Notes: generated by a model from the letters alone, not told the origin. A DNA stretch of 43,435 bases from Bacteroidales bacterium (GCA_017620015.1 JAFZRE010000016.1:1-43435), one strand, 5' to 3'; numbered from the stretch's first letter, positions 8,569 to 17,451 are shown. Translations and numbers: made by a program.

Positions 8569-8614
8569 GTTCGCTGTTCGCGAATTGCGAACAAAATTTC
8601 AGTATGCAAAGATA
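8569..8614 (-). promoter_or_regulatory. Promoter and candidate autoregulatory operator
   Basis: Minus-strand TATCTTTG (8607-8614) is an exact -7 match. Just downstream, in the untranslated leader, are two direct copies of GTTCGC (8569-8574 and 8576-8581) and one inverted copy GCGAAC (8587-8592). The middle and inverted copies make a 6-bp inverted repeat with a 5-base spacer. The position fits repression by the encoded wHTH protein; this is inference. Confidence 0.5.
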
Positions 8615-8716
8615 ATGCTTTTTCTAAACCTGTACATATTTTTTGAAATATGCCGCTAAAAGATAATTTTATTGCGGTAAATTTATCAGATAGTTTTTTA
8701 TGGAATGTAGAATATG

Positions 8717-8753
8717 AAAAAAGGAACGCAAAGTTGGGATGCGTTCCTTTTTT
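8717..8753. terminator. Bidirectional intrinsic terminator
   Basis: A perfect 14-bp stem (AAAAAAGGAACGCA at 8717-8730 with its complement at 8740-8753) around a 9-base loop gives a U-tract on either strand. It ends the minus-strand secreted-protein operon that stops at 8808. Confidence 0.9.
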
Positions 8754-8807
8754 GTGTGTGTCCTATTTGTACAATGTTCTTTTAATCACTGCACACTAAT
8801 ACATTTA

Positions 8808-10016
8808 TTATTCCCACATCTTATAAGTGCCCGTAATAACCAAACGATAGCCTGCAGCACTTGTCGTGACTGTACACCTCGTGATATTAATCAAATATGT
8901 TCTGCCATTGTAAACTGTTGCTATTACATCATTATAATTTGCACTATCCTCAACATTCACGCCATTATACACTGTGGATTCTCCTACTGATTCGAGTCTC
9001 GAACTTAATGTGTACAAATCATTAATTTCATAATCGGAAGATGTTAATATATAAAGTCTTGCACCATCAAGTGGTTTTATTTGGGCATGTATAGCCTTTG
9101 CGTTCGAAAACCACTGCAACCCGAATACATCAAGACCGATACGATCGGAACCTTCTTTTACCCATTCAAATGATCCAGAAGTAAAATTATCTGAAGTAAA
9201 TGATAATACATCTCCGTAACCTGTTCCTCCACTGTTAGTAGCGTATGCTTTATAATAATAAGTCGTATTCGAATTAAGATTTGAAAGAGTTGAAGCATAA
9301 CTACCTGTACCTATATCTGAACATTGTATGCCAGACGTTAGATTATCGGCATCGGTACCATATATAAAGCCTCGTGAGAATACAACTCCTTCTGTGTTTG
9401 AACTTACATATCCATTGAGTGTTGCTCCTGTTGCCTCTAATGTTGTTACGATAGGTGCTGAATACTGAGAACTACCTCCACCTATATTTTCTTGGCTTCT
9501 TGCTTCCCACTTGTGCGTAGTGCCATTATACACAAGCACATCACCGTCTTGTGCCCCATCAAGGTCGAAGTTCTCAAGGGTTTGTGCTACCAATGCATAA
9601 TTTGCCGAAAATGCATAAAAACCACTAGTAAGTTCCAAATATCCGAGACTAAGAAAATCTCCGCCAATCTGGGTTTGGTATTCCACCTGCATCCAGTAGT
9701 TACCGTTTCCCCACGGAATTTCCTCAAATGGTGTGTTGGGAGCACCGTTGCAAGCGTATGCCAATACATTGCGGTTGAGTTGGAACGACATAAAACCATT
9801 GGCATTGGTTGTTGTCTGGTGCAAGGCACAATAGACAGGTGTGCCACCTTCACCGTTCTCATAAAATGTTAGCCGTACATTGACGGGTGTGTTTGCTAAT
9901 AATTCATTGTTTGCATCGCGTACCGTTGCCGAAAAATTTACAGTTTGTGGCACGCTCTGTGCGAATGTTGCCGCAGCAAGCAGCAACGAAATCGTGATTG
10001 TAATTATCCTATTCAT
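8808..10016 (-). CDS. Secreted protein with a fibronectin-like domain
   Basis: This 402-aa protein has a signal peptide (MNRIITITISLLLAAATFAQ) and an N-terminal beta-rich domain (about 22-145) beginning VPQTVNFSATVRDANNELL, of a kind seen in Bacteroidota surface and tail-like proteins. A linker with GDVLVYNGTTHKWE follows, then a fibronectin type III-like domain (about 188-275) ending in the typical NTTYYYKAYATNSGG...YGDVLSF, and a C-terminal beta-rich domain of unknown type. No T9SS tail is apparent. The gene is 76 bases downstream of the T9SS-tailed protein gene and the two are probably co-transcribed. It is likely a cell-surface or exported structural protein; its ligand is unknown. Confidence 0.75.
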   Translation of the reverse strand: MNRIITITISLLLAAATFAQSVPQTVNFSATVRDANNELLANTPVNVRLTFYENGEGGTPVYCALHQTTTNANGFMSFQLNRNVLAYACNGAPNTPFEEIPWGNGNYWMQVEYQTQIGGDFLSLGYLELTSGFYAFSANYALVAQTLENFDLDGAQDGDVLVYNGTTHKWEARSQENIGGGSSQYSAPIVTTLEATGATLNGYVSSNTEGVVFSRGFIYGTDADNLTSGIQCSDIGTGSYASTLSNLNSNTTYYYKAYATNSGGTGYGDVLSFTSDNFTSGSFEWVKEGSDRIGLDVFGLQWFSNAKAIHAQIKPLDGARLYILTSSDYEINDLYTLSSRLESVGESTVYNGVNVEDSANYNDVIATVYNGRTYLINITRCTVTTSAAGYRLVITGTYKMWE

Positions 10017-10092
10017 ATCTTACTTGTTTTTTGTTTATTCTTTTAAATTTAGACACAATGTTTTGTGACCATACATTTATATTGACACATTG

Positions 10093-10578
10093 TCAATTGC
10101 TTTTCACCATTCTTGCCTTAGCCTTTCCTACATTCAAAATATATGTGCCTGGCTTTAGACTTGATACATCTACAGAAACTTCACCATTAGCGACATTCAA
10201 CGGCTTGTTTATTACAAGACGACCACTCATATCATAGATTTCCACAGACTTGGCATTATCGAGATTCGCAGACTCACCGATAACAATGCTTACGACATAA
10301 TCGGTGGGATTTGGATAGACAGAAATGCCTTCTGCGATAGGAATGTGTATCTCCTCTGTTGACTGTGGCATTTCGTCGTGAAAAACATTTTCGCCATATT
10401 CCGATGTTATTGTCAACGAGCCGCCGAAGCCGCTAGCAGATATTCCGAAAGGAGCACCCACCATTGGCTGAAAATTGTCGTTGCCACTCGCAGCCGATGA
10501 AAATGCAACGCGTTCAATTGTCTGTGCATTAGTCATTGTTGCAATAAGCAATAGCAATGCAACAAAAAATCTTCTCAT
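10093..10578 (-). CDS. Secreted protein with a type IX secretion sorting domain
   Basis: This is a 161-aa protein counted from ATG 10578, which begins a clear signal peptide (MRRFFVALLLLIATMTNAQ). An in-frame upstream extension to 10677 (WYWRQKRLCSTRE...) looks non-coding. The C-terminal 75 residues are a classic T9SS type A sorting domain: ISVYPNPTDYVVSIVI, then VEIYDMSGRLV and a final LKPGTYILNVGKAKARMVK. Only about 70 residues of mature passenger remain, so it is unusually short for a T9SS cargo and may serve as an anchor or partner for the protein encoded next to it. T9SS exports such cargo across the outer membrane and removes the tail. Confidence 0.85.
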   Translation of the reverse strand: MRRFFVALLLLIATMTNAQTIERVAFSSAASGNDNFQPMVGAPFGISASGFGGSLTITSEYGENVFHDEMPQSTEEIHIPIAEGISVYPNPTDYVVSIVIGESANLDNAKSVEIYDMSGRLVINKPLNVANGEVSVDVSSLKPGTYILNVGKAKARMVKSN

Positions 10579-10946
10579 AATTTTATGCCCTCTTTCTCGT
10601 GTCGAGCACAACCTTTTTTGCCTCCAGTACCAAACAGGCAATAAACACACAAAAGAAGCGTGGCACTGATATACCACTTCTTTTGACAGAGGTCGTGAGA
10701 ATTACCTTTTGGGAAAGATGCAGCAATAACAATCCACGCTGTATGCGCGAACTATTACACTCTCTTGTCCCTGATAGAAGTTTCTCACGTTTCTGTCAAC
10801 AAGACGAGCATAAACGCTTCGTTAATCAATATGTACGGCTTGGTTCATCGCCAAACCAATGGCAAAAATAGAAAAAGGTAATGGAATGGCAAAATTTATT
10901 TTGCTATGAATGATAACATTTTTATATCCAGTATTTTATCTAAATT
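10579..10946. other. Intergenic stretch without a recognisable gene
   Basis: An imperfect inverted repeat (AAAAGAAG at 10651-10658 with its complement at 10677-10684, extended by TGG/CCA) lies just upstream of the T9SS-tailed gene. A minus-strand TATTTTTG at 10863-10870 matches the -7 consensus but is about 285 bases from the nearest start. Short plus-strand reading frames here lack any coding signature. I see nothing else. Confidence 0.4.
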
Positions 10947-10973
10947 GCACTTTTGGTGCAGCACCAAAAGTGC
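10947..10973. repeat. 27-bp palindrome, downstream copy, beside the ATPase gene
   Basis: The palindrome has two 13-base arms (GCACTTTTGGTGC and its complement) around a single A. It begins 11 bases after the ATPase stop codon. The copy at 12131-12157 is identical except for the central base, and the match extends into the flanks (TAAATT on one side, TG then AAA on the other). There is no U-tract after it on the minus strand. Confidence 0.85.
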
Positions 10974-10984
10974 TGTAAAAAAAA

Positions 10985-12109
10985 CTATATCTTCTTCAAC
11001 CATATTTCCATGAACCTATCATATACCGAATAGCCTTTTTCGGTATGGAAAACAAGTTCCTTGTTGATTAGCTGGGCGAGTGCCTTGTTTATGCTGCTTG
11101 TACCTTTAAGATTATATTTCCTTATGAACGAATTTGAATTTATTGCGGGCACAATATGTTCCTTTGCTATCGCAACCAGCAACTGCGCCTGATTTATTGT
11201 CAGAAAGTCGTAAATGCGCTTGTAGCCGTCGGTTTCGGTTTCGACAATCTTCATCACACATTCGTTTATGTCCGATTCGGCAACCTTTTCCGGTGCCAGT
11301 TCGAACAGTTTGTTGAGGATATACTGCACATACCAAGTATGCCCTTCAACCATATTGTATATTTTTTCAAATGTGCCTTTATCTAAAGTTATTCCCGTGG
11401 TTTTCATCCATTTGCAAGAAAACTCAAAATATGTTTCCATTGGGATTGGCTTTAGGTTCATCTTTTCGGTGCTCCGATAGAAAGGACGGGCTGCCGAACT
11501 GAAAATGTCGTCCATAAGGTGTTGCTTGCTTCCCGAAAAAATGAAATGCAAGTTCGGACAGAATTGTATGTAGGAACGGAGCAGAGCCTCAGTTTCCGTT
11601 TCGGGATATTCGGAAATCTGCTGAAACTCGTCAATGGCAATTATACATTCCTTGTCCGATTCCTTTATGTATGAAAATATTTCGCCGAGTGTGTTCTGCG
11701 TGTCCTGCTCCTTGAAGTCGAGCGAAGCTTGCGGTAATCCGCTTGCAATGTCGGTTGAAAAGACTACGCGGCAACTTTTGAATATGTTTGCTATGGCTGA
11801 AGCGGTTTTCTGTGGAAGGCTGTCGAGTTTGCCGATTACTGTTTTACCGAGCAATGCTACAAAGTCACCGAGTGATTTAGTAGCGAAAATATCCATATAG
11901 AGGCATACGGCATTCTTGTTCTCCTTGCCTATCTGGTAAAAGGTATCTTTGATTAGCCCAGTTTTTCCCATTCTGCGCGGACTCATCAGCGTAATGTTCC
12001 TTCCGTTCCTTAATGCCGAAATCAATTCTTTCCTTTCGTTGTCGCGACCGCAGAAATATTCGTGTCCTGCATATCCTAAGAGAAGAAATGGATTATACAA
12101 TTTATTCAT
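10985..12109 (-). CDS. AAA ATPase of the archaeal-ATPase (ATPase_2) type
   Basis: This is a 374-aa protein counted from ATG 12109; the longer frame to 12151 runs into the palindrome and is rejected. It begins MNKLYNPFLLLGYAGHEYFCGRDNERKELISAL. The Walker A is SPRRMGKTGLI and the Walker B is ECIIAIDEFQQI. The sensor-like LHFIFSGSKQHLM follows, and the C-terminal about 90 residues form a winged-helix domain (YDFLTINQAQLLVAIAKE...GTSSINKALAQLINKELV). These ATPases recur in Bacteroidota genomes and are often linked to mobile or defence loci, but their biochemical role is not established. It stands alone, with the same palindrome at its 5' leader and 3' end. Confidence 0.85.
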   Translation of the reverse strand: MNKLYNPFLLLGYAGHEYFCGRDNERKELISALRNGRNITLMSPRRMGKTGLIKDTFYQIGKENKNAVCLYMDIFATKSLGDFVALLGKTVIGKLDSLPQKTASAIANIFKSCRVVFSTDIASGLPQASLDFKEQDTQNTLGEIFSYIKESDKECIIAIDEFQQISEYPETETEALLRSYIQFCPNLHFIFSGSKQHLMDDIFSSAARPFYRSTEKMNLKPIPMETYFEFSCKWMKTTGITLDKGTFEKIYNMVEGHTWYVQYILNKLFELAPEKVAESDINECVMKIVETETDGYKRIYDFLTINQAQLLVAIAKEHIVPAINSNSFIRKYNLKGTSSINKALAQLINKELVFHTEKGYSVYDRFMEIWLKKI

Positions 12110-12130
12110 ATTCAATAATTTATTTAAATT

Positions 12131-12157
12131 GCACTTTTGGTGCTGCACCAAAAGTGC
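12131..12157. repeat. 27-bp palindrome, upstream copy, in the ATPase leader
   Basis: Same palindrome as 10947-10973 with T instead of A at the centre. It sits between the -7 box (12160-12167) and the start codon, so it would form the first hairpin of the ATPase mRNA or be an operator covering the transcription start. Confidence 0.85.
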
Positions 12158-12159
12158 TG

Positions 12160-12167
12160 CAAATATA
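12160..12167 (-). promoter_or_regulatory. -7 box of the ATPase gene
   Basis: Minus-strand TATATTTG matches TAnnTTTG exactly. Transcription would start at the edge of the 27-bp palindrome. Confidence 0.6.
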
Positions 12168-12235
12168 ATGATAAATTATTTTCCCACAATAATTTTTCCG
12201 CAATCTTTTGGACATCAATGTAAAAACACAACAAA

Positions 12236-12263
12236 AAAAGTCGGAACTTCCGTCCCGACTTTT
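12236..12263 (-). terminator. Terminator of kbl
   Basis: A 9-bp stem (AAAAGTCGG / CCGACTTTT) closes a 10-base loop, with the A-run at 12233-12239 giving a U-tract on the minus strand, about 20 bases after the kbl stop. Confidence 0.75.
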
Positions 12264-12284
12264 CCTCTATAATTTTGTCGTTTT

Positions 12285-13475
12285 TTACTTGATAACGCCG
12301 AGTTCCTTGCCGACCTTGGTGAATGCTGCGATGCACTTGTCGAGGTGGGCGATTTCGTGAGCTGCCGAAATCTGAACGCGGATACGAGCCTGTCCCTTCG
12401 GAACTACAGGATAGTAGAAACCAGTTACATAGATGCCTTCTTCCTGAAGTTTTGCTGCCATGTCCTGCGAAAGTTTTGCGTCGTAGAGCATTACTGCGCA
12501 GATTGCCGATTCGGTTGGCTTGATGTCGAAGCCAGCAGCCTTCATCTTTGCAACGAAGTAGTCGGTGTTGCTGTGGAGCTTGTCCTGCAACTCGTTGGTG
12601 CTCGACATGATATCAACCATCTTGCAGCCAGCAGCAGCTACCATCGGAGGAATAGAGTTGGAGAACAAATATGGACGAGAACGCTGACGAAGCATTTCGA
12701 TGATTTCGCGCTTACCAGTTGTGAATCCACCAACTGCACCGCCGAATGCCTTTCCGAGTGTACCTGTAAGGATTTCAATCTTTCCACGGAGGTTGTAGCG
12801 TTCGGTAACACCGCGGCCAGTCTTTCCGACAACACCTGCCGAGTGCGATTCGTCAACCATTACCATTGCGTTGTACTTGTTTGCGAGTTCGTAAATCTTG
12901 TCGAGCGGGCAAACGTTACCGTCCATTGAGAATACACCGTCGGTAGCAATGAGGCGGAAACGGCACTTCTGGGCTTCCTTGAGTTTTTCTTCGAGGTCGG
13001 CCATATCGGCGTTAGCATAGCGGAAACGCTGAGCCTTGCACAGACGAACACCGTCGATAATTGAAGCGTGGTTCAACGAGTCGGAGATGATAGCATCTTC
13101 TTCGCCTAGCAATGGTTCGAAAACACCGCCGTTAGCGTCGAAGCAAGCAGCGTAGAGGATAGTGTCCTCGGTGCCGAAGAATTCGGCAATCTTCTTTTCG
13201 AGAGCCTTGTGGAGGTCGGAGCAACCGCAGATGAACCTTACCGAAGCCATACCATAGCCGTGAGTGTCCATGGCTTCCTTTGCTGCAGCGATGAGCTGTG
13301 GATTGTTGGCGAGGCCGAGGTAGTTGTTTGCGCAGAAATTGAGAACCTTGGTTCCGTCCTGCAATGTGATTTCACCGCCCTGTGGCGATGCGATGATGCG
13401 TTCGTTCTTGTACAAGCCGGCTTCTCTGATACCAGCTATTTCCTTCTGTAAAAAAGCTTGAAAATCGTTATACAT
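12285..13475 (-). CDS. kbl: Glycine C-acetyltransferase (2-amino-3-ketobutyrate CoA ligase)
   Basis: Kbl is a PLP enzyme that cleaves 2-amino-3-ketobutyrate with CoA to glycine and acetyl-CoA, the second step of threonine degradation. The 396-aa length matches E. coli Kbl. Visible signatures are NFCANNYLGLANNP, GYGMASVRFICG, the PLP-contacting VMVDESHSAGVVG, and the Schiff-base lysine in TGTLGKAFGGAVGG. Serine palmitoyltransferase and AONS enzymes share the fold, but the N-terminal pattern favours Kbl. The usual partner, threonine dehydrogenase, is not adjacent. A -7 box lies 32 bases upstream. Confidence 0.93.
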   Translation of the reverse strand: MYNDFQAFLQKEIAGIREAGLYKNERIIASPQGGEITLQDGTKVLNFCANNYLGLANNPQLIAAAKEAMDTHGYGMASVRFICGCSDLHKALEKKIAEFFGTEDTILYAACFDANGGVFEPLLGEEDAIISDSLNHASIIDGVRLCKAQRFRYANADMADLEEKLKEAQKCRFRLIATDGVFSMDGNVCPLDKIYELANKYNAMVMVDESHSAGVVGKTGRGVTERYNLRGKIEILTGTLGKAFGGAVGGFTTGKREIIEMLRQRSRPYLFSNSIPPMVAAAGCKMVDIMSSTNELQDKLHSNTDYFVAKMKAAGFDIKPTESAICAVMLYDAKLSQDMAAKLQEEGIYVTGFYYPVVPKGQARIRVQISAAHEIAHLDKCIAAFTKVGKELGVIK

Positions 13476-13506
13476 GATATTTTGTTTTTAAATTATTTTC
13501 GATTGG

Positions 13507-13514
13507 CAAATGTA
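13507..13514 (-). promoter_or_regulatory. -7 box of kbl
   Basis: Minus-strand TACATTTG is an exact consensus match, about 32 bases before the start codon. Confidence 0.6.
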
Positions 13515-13625
13515 AGAAATAATGAATTAGGGTGAACAAAATTTTTGTGAAAAATAAGAGAATGGTTTCTAGGTTTCTATGTTGCTGACAAGATGCAAAG
13601 TGATTTACGATTTTCCCGATTCACT

Positions 13626-13712
13626 GTCATGCTGAATTTATTTCAGCATCTGTTACTATAGATCCTGAAACAAGTTCAGGATGACCGAACGCTTAAACAA
13701 GTTCAGGATGAC
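13626..13712. repeat. Dispersed intergenic hairpin repeats, copy 1
   Basis: Three units lie in a row. The first is a hairpin ATGCTGAA/TTCAGCAT (13629-13649); the second a hairpin ATCCTGAA/TTCAGGAT with loop ACAAG (13662-13682); the third a partial unit AAACAAGTTCAGGATGAC (13695-13712). The same three units in the same order recur at 17452-17533. Confidence 0.85.
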
Positions 13713-14000
13713 TATTCGGTATGATTCCTTCGGGTTTCAGCATTTGATTTGTTTTTGCATCCGTTTCGATTTACGAATGTATTATTGGGCAAAAGGCTAA
13801 AAGTCTAATTGTTGAACAGAAGACTTGTCTGGCAGTCTGCCAGACCGTTAGGCTGTAAGACTGTTAGCCTGCAAGCCCCCCAACAACCTTTAGTTCGCGC
13901 TAGCAATTCAAACAACCTCAAACCATTCCGACCGATTAATTTATTCCCAATGCGCGAGTTTTTAATATTCAAAAAAACTAATAGTTATGAAATTAAACAT
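13713..14000. other. Intergenic stretch with a perfect hairpin, no gene seen
   Basis: A perfect 8-bp hairpin (GTCTGGCA, loop GTC, TGCCAGAC at 13827-13845) is followed by a looser TAGGCT / AGCCT pair. The AT-rich remainder leads into the exporter promoter. No coding potential was recognised. Confidence 0.5.
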
Positions 14001-14008
14001 TATCTTTG
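14001..14008 (+). promoter_or_regulatory. -7 box of the RND exporter operon
   Basis: TATCTTTG is an exact match to TAnnTTTG. It puts transcription start near 14015 and so excludes the in-frame ATG at 14006 in favour of 14036. Confidence 0.65.
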
Positions 14009-14035
14009 CAGTCTTTTTTGGAAATTAATGCTTTT

Positions 14036-16459
14036 ATGTGGCAGAAGATTGCACGGTTGATTTTAAGGCAGAAGCTATACCTAATAATAGGTTTAGTGAT
14101 AATCACTGCTTTTCTGGGCTTTGAAGCCTTGAAACTCAGCATGGACTACGGATATGCACGCATGCTTTCTGAAGATGACGAGGTATATAAGCAGAACAAG
14201 AGGTTCAAGGAACTTTTTGGCGATGAGGCTAATGCAATCGCTGTTGGAATCAACGACAGTTGCTTGCTTACGAATTATGAGCATTTCGAGAAATTCCGCA
14301 ACCTGTCAAATCAAGTCAAGTCGCACAAGGATGTAAAAATGACATTCGGTCCTCTTGAGGCGATAAACTTGCGCAAGGCAAGTGTTACCGATGAAAATGG
14401 GGCTAAGAAGCAGATATTCAAGCAAGTCCGTATTTTTGGCGACTCTATTTCGTCGCAGGCGGAACTCGACAGCGCAAGCAACGTTTTCTTCAGTCTTCCG
14501 TTCTATACAAGTCTGCTTTACAGTGCCGACACCAATGTTTTCCTGTTCACAATCACGCTAAACCCCGAAATCCTCAATAGTTCGCAACGGCAGCAGTCGG
14601 TAGCGGAAATTGACGAAATACTGAAAAAGTATTCCGAAGATGCTGGCGTTGACGTTCACATCTCGGGACATCCGTATATCCGAACCGAAGTTACTAACCT
14701 TATTAAACGCGAACTGCTGATTTTTACGCTTCTGGCAGCATTTGTGTGCATAATAATATTGTATATCTTCTTCCGTTCGCCAAAGATTATTTTTGCTGCG
14801 CTCATCGTTGTGGCGTTGAGTCTGGTATGGTCGTTCGGCTACATGGTTCTGCTGGGCTATCAGATAACAATCCTTTCGTCGATGATTCCGCCCCTATTAA
14901 TAGTAATAGGTATCCCGAACATAATTTACATGTTCAACAAGTATCACGTCGAATATAAGCTTCACGGACAGAAGGTTAAGGCTCTGCATCGTACTATCTG
15001 CAAGATTGGTAATGCTTCTTTCGTCACCAACCTCACTACGGCTTGCGGTTTTGCGACATTCGTCGTTACCTCCAACAGCCTTCTCATCGAATTCGGTGTA
15101 GTGGCTTCGCTCGGCATAATGACGGTATTCCTGCTTTCGCTGCTCATAATTCCAATATTCTTCAGCCTTTGCAAACCGCCGTCAGAGAAGGCTACAAAGC
15201 ATATCGACAACAAGGTGATAACATCTATAATTGCCAAGATTGAAGACATTGTCACTCATAAGCGTAAAACCGTTTATATTGTGTTCATCACTGTGGCTGT
15301 CACGATGTTGTGCGGTATTTTCTTCATCAATCGTGCTGGCTATATTCTTGACGATGTTCCCGACGACAGCAAACTTTGTCAGGATACACATTTCCTCGAA
15401 GACAATTTCGGTGGAGTTTCACCGATAGAGATTGTGGTTATTTCCAAGGATTCCCTTCGCAACGACCACGACTACATCGACCAGATTGTATGCCTCGACT
15501 CGTTGCAGCAGCGGCTGAAGAAATATCCTGAACTTTCGCGCTCGGTTTCGATTGCTGATGCTGTGAAATTCCTGTATCAGGCATATACAAACGGCAAGAA
15601 ATACGAACTTCCGCCAGACCCGAATACGTATTCCAACCTAATGAAGCGCGTTCCAAATATGAATGATGCTGGGCTGGCAAAGTCGTTCATCGACAGCACT
15701 CGTACGGCAACTCGTATCAGCATGAATATCCGCGATGTTGGTTGTGACCGCATAGAGAAATTGTTGCCACAGTTGAGAAGTGAAATAGATTCGGTTTTCC
15801 CTGCCGAAAGGTACGAGACCATTGTGACGGGCAATTCCATAATGAATTTTACAGGACAGATATATCTGACCAAAAATCTTTTCATAAGCCTTGCACTTGC
15901 CATAGTGGTGATTGCGCTGTTCATGTTCATAATGTTCCGTTCGATAAAGGTAACTCTGCTGTCGCTTATTCCAAACGTGGTGCCTATGATAGTCACGGCT
16001 GGGTTTATGGGATTTTTTGGCATTCCGATAAAGCCATCGACGATACTGGTGTTCAGCATTGCATTTGGTATTTCGGTAGATGATACAATACATTACCTCG
16101 CAAAATACAGTCAGGAACTTAAGCATAGCGACGGAAACATTGGAGTTTCGGTCAAGAATGCACTTGGAGAAACGGGTATGAGCATGATATACACGTCAAT
16201 AATACTTGTGCTTGGTTTCGGAATGTTTATGATTTCGGAATGGGGCGGAGCCCAGTCGATGGGAATCCTGGTATCGACGGCTTTGTTTGTGGCAATGTTC
16301 TCAAATATAATATTGTTGCCCTCGTTGCTGATGACTTTGGAGCATCATTTCAACAAGAAGGTTTTCAACGAGCAATTTATACAGATATACAACGAGGAGG
16401 ACGAAATCGACCTCGATGAACTAAAGCTAGAAGGAGAAGAATACGATGAAGACAAGTAA
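14036..16459 (+). CDS. RND superfamily (MMPL-type) exporter
   Basis: This is an 807-aa polytopic protein counted from ATG 14036. It shows the duplicated MMPL/RND layout: one N-terminal helix (LYLIIGLVIITAFLGF), a large exported loop (about 40-220) and a bundle of five or six helices (about 225-400). A second single helix (TVYIVFITVAVTMLCGIFF), a second exported loop and a second bundle to about 785 follow, then an acidic cytoplasmic tail. Conserved membrane motifs include PPLLIVIGIPNIIYMFNKYH and IAFGISVDDTIHYLAKY, whose Asp pair is the usual proton relay. Substrate is unknown; lipids or pigments are typical for the family. The end overlaps the next gene by 14 bp. Confidence 0.88.
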   Translation: MWQKIARLILRQKLYLIIGLVIITAFLGFEALKLSMDYGYARMLSEDDEVYKQNKRFKELFGDEANAIAVGINDSCLLTNYEHFEKFRNLSNQVKSHKDVKMTFGPLEAINLRKASVTDENGAKKQIFKQVRIFGDSISSQAELDSASNVFFSLPFYTSLLYSADTNVFLFTITLNPEILNSSQRQQSVAEIDEILKKYSEDAGVDVHISGHPYIRTEVTNLIKRELLIFTLLAAFVCIIILYIFFRSPKIIFAALIVVALSLVWSFGYMVLLGYQITILSSMIPPLLIVIGIPNIIYMFNKYHVEYKLHGQKVKALHRTICKIGNASFVTNLTTACGFATFVVTSNSLLIEFGVVASLGIMTVFLLSLLIIPIFFSLCKPPSEKATKHIDNKVITSIIAKIEDIVTHKRKTVYIVFITVAVTMLCGIFFINRAGYILDDVPDDSKLCQDTHFLEDNFGGVSPIEIVVISKDSLRNDHDYIDQIVCLDSLQQRLKKYPELSRSVSIADAVKFLYQAYTNGKKYELPPDPNTYSNLMKRVPNMNDAGLAKSFIDSTRTATRISMNIRDVGCDRIEKLLPQLRSEIDSVFPAERYETIVTGNSIMNFTGQIYLTKNLFISLALAIVVIALFMFIMFRSIKVTLLSLIPNVVPMIVTAGFMGFFGIPIKPSTILVFSIAFGISVDDTIHYLAKYSQELKHSDGNIGVSVKNALGETGMSMIYTSIILVLGFGMFMISEWGGAQSMGILVSTALFVAMFSNIILLPSLLMTLEHHFNKKVFNEQFIQIYNEEDEIDLDELKLEGEEYDEDK

Positions 16460-17420
16460 ATCGCGTCATTCATATAAGCGTCGCATATTGGTCACTGGTG
16501 GAGCAGGATTCATTGCCAGTTCGCTGGCGCAGAAGTTAGCCGACGACGAGTCGAATCTTGTGGTCATAATGGATAACCTTTCTACTGGCGACTTGCGCAA
16601 ACTGCCGCCGCAGAAGGAAAACATCCGTTTTGTAAAGGGAGATGTCAATGATTACAAGGACATTATGGAAATTATGGTTTCGTATCAGTTCCATTATGTT
16701 TTTCATTATGCGGCAATGGTCGGAGTGTTGCGTACCCAGGCTCATCCGGTTGGCGTACTCGAGGATTTGCGCGGAATTGAGAATATCTGCCGATTGAGCA
16801 AGAATACTGGCGTAAAGCGAGTCTTCTTCGCATCTTCGTCGGAAGTTTATGGCGAACCCGTTGAATTTCCGCAGAATGCACATACTACTCCGCTCAACTC
16901 GCGTGTGCCGTATGCCGTCGTGAAAAACATAGGGGAGGCTTTCCTGCGTTCGTACAACAAGGAATTCGGACTCAACTACACTATCTTCCGTTTCTTCAAC
17001 ACTTACGGACCAAAGCAGAGCAAGGATTTCGTAATCAGCAAGTTCCTCAATATGGCTCTTCGTGGCGATGACATATCCATTTATGGCGACGGTTCGCAGA
17101 GCCGTACATTCTGCTACATAGATGACAATATTGAAGCCACAGTGAAAATTGCTTATTCCGACTTATATATCAATGATGTTGTCAATATTGGCAATTCGCG
17201 TGAAACTTCAATACTGGAACTTGCAAAGATTATCATCGACATCACTGGCTCCAAGTCGAAGATTGTGTATTTGCCACCATTGAAGGAAGGCGATATGATG
17301 CGTCGTTGCCCCGACAATTCCGATATGCTCAAAGTCCTTGACCGTCCGCTTGTTAAGCTTGAAGACGGAATTAGAAATATTCTTGACAAGGGCTTCTTCG
17401 AGTGGGAGAACAATAGATAG
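16446..17420 (+). CDS. NAD-dependent sugar-nucleotide epimerase/dehydratase
   Basis: This 324-aa extended short-chain dehydrogenase has the NAD-binding motif LVTGGAGFIASSLAQKL near residue 15, the acidic NAD-ribose contact VVIMDNLSTG, and the active-site set SSSEVYGEP with Y...K in VPYAVVKNIGE. The substrate-side pattern RFFNTYGPKQ and the C-terminal FCYIDDNIEATVKI resemble UDP-glucuronate decarboxylases and dTDP-glucose dehydratases. The exact substrate cannot be read from the sequence. Its 14-bp overlap with the RND exporter suggests translational coupling and a shared role, for example making and exporting a glycosylated envelope compound (inference). Confidence 0.88.
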   Translation: MKTSKSRHSYKRRILVTGGAGFIASSLAQKLADDESNLVVIMDNLSTGDLRKLPPQKENIRFVKGDVNDYKDIMEIMVSYQFHYVFHYAAMVGVLRTQAHPVGVLEDLRGIENICRLSKNTGVKRVFFASSSEVYGEPVEFPQNAHTTPLNSRVPYAVVKNIGEAFLRSYNKEFGLNYTIFRFFNTYGPKQSKDFVISKFLNMALRGDDISIYGDGSQSRTFCYIDDNIEATVKIAYSDLYINDVVNIGNSRETSILELAKIIIDITGSKSKIVYLPPLKEGDMMRRCPDNSDMLKVLDRPLVKLEDGIRNILDKGFFEWENNR

Positions 17421-17421
17421 A

Positions 17422-17437
17422 ATTGACAATTGTCAAT
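17422..17437. repeat. Perfect 16-bp palindrome after the epimerase gene
   Basis: ATTGACAATTGTCAAT is fully self-complementary and lies just after the stop codon. It may help end transcription of the exporter operon, though no T-tract follows. Confidence 0.6.
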
Positions 17438-17451
17438 AATTGCTATTAATG

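Noticed and set aside
10599..10871. A 90-codon plus-strand frame in the gap before the ATPase gene
   Set aside because: Low-complexity, no family resemblance, no promoter; treated as intergenic.
16446..17420. Possibility that the epimerase is the threonine dehydrogenase partner of kbl
   Set aside because: It is separated from kbl and co-transcribed with the RND exporter, and its RFFNTYGPKQ and SSSEVYGEP patterns fit sugar-nucleotide enzymes.
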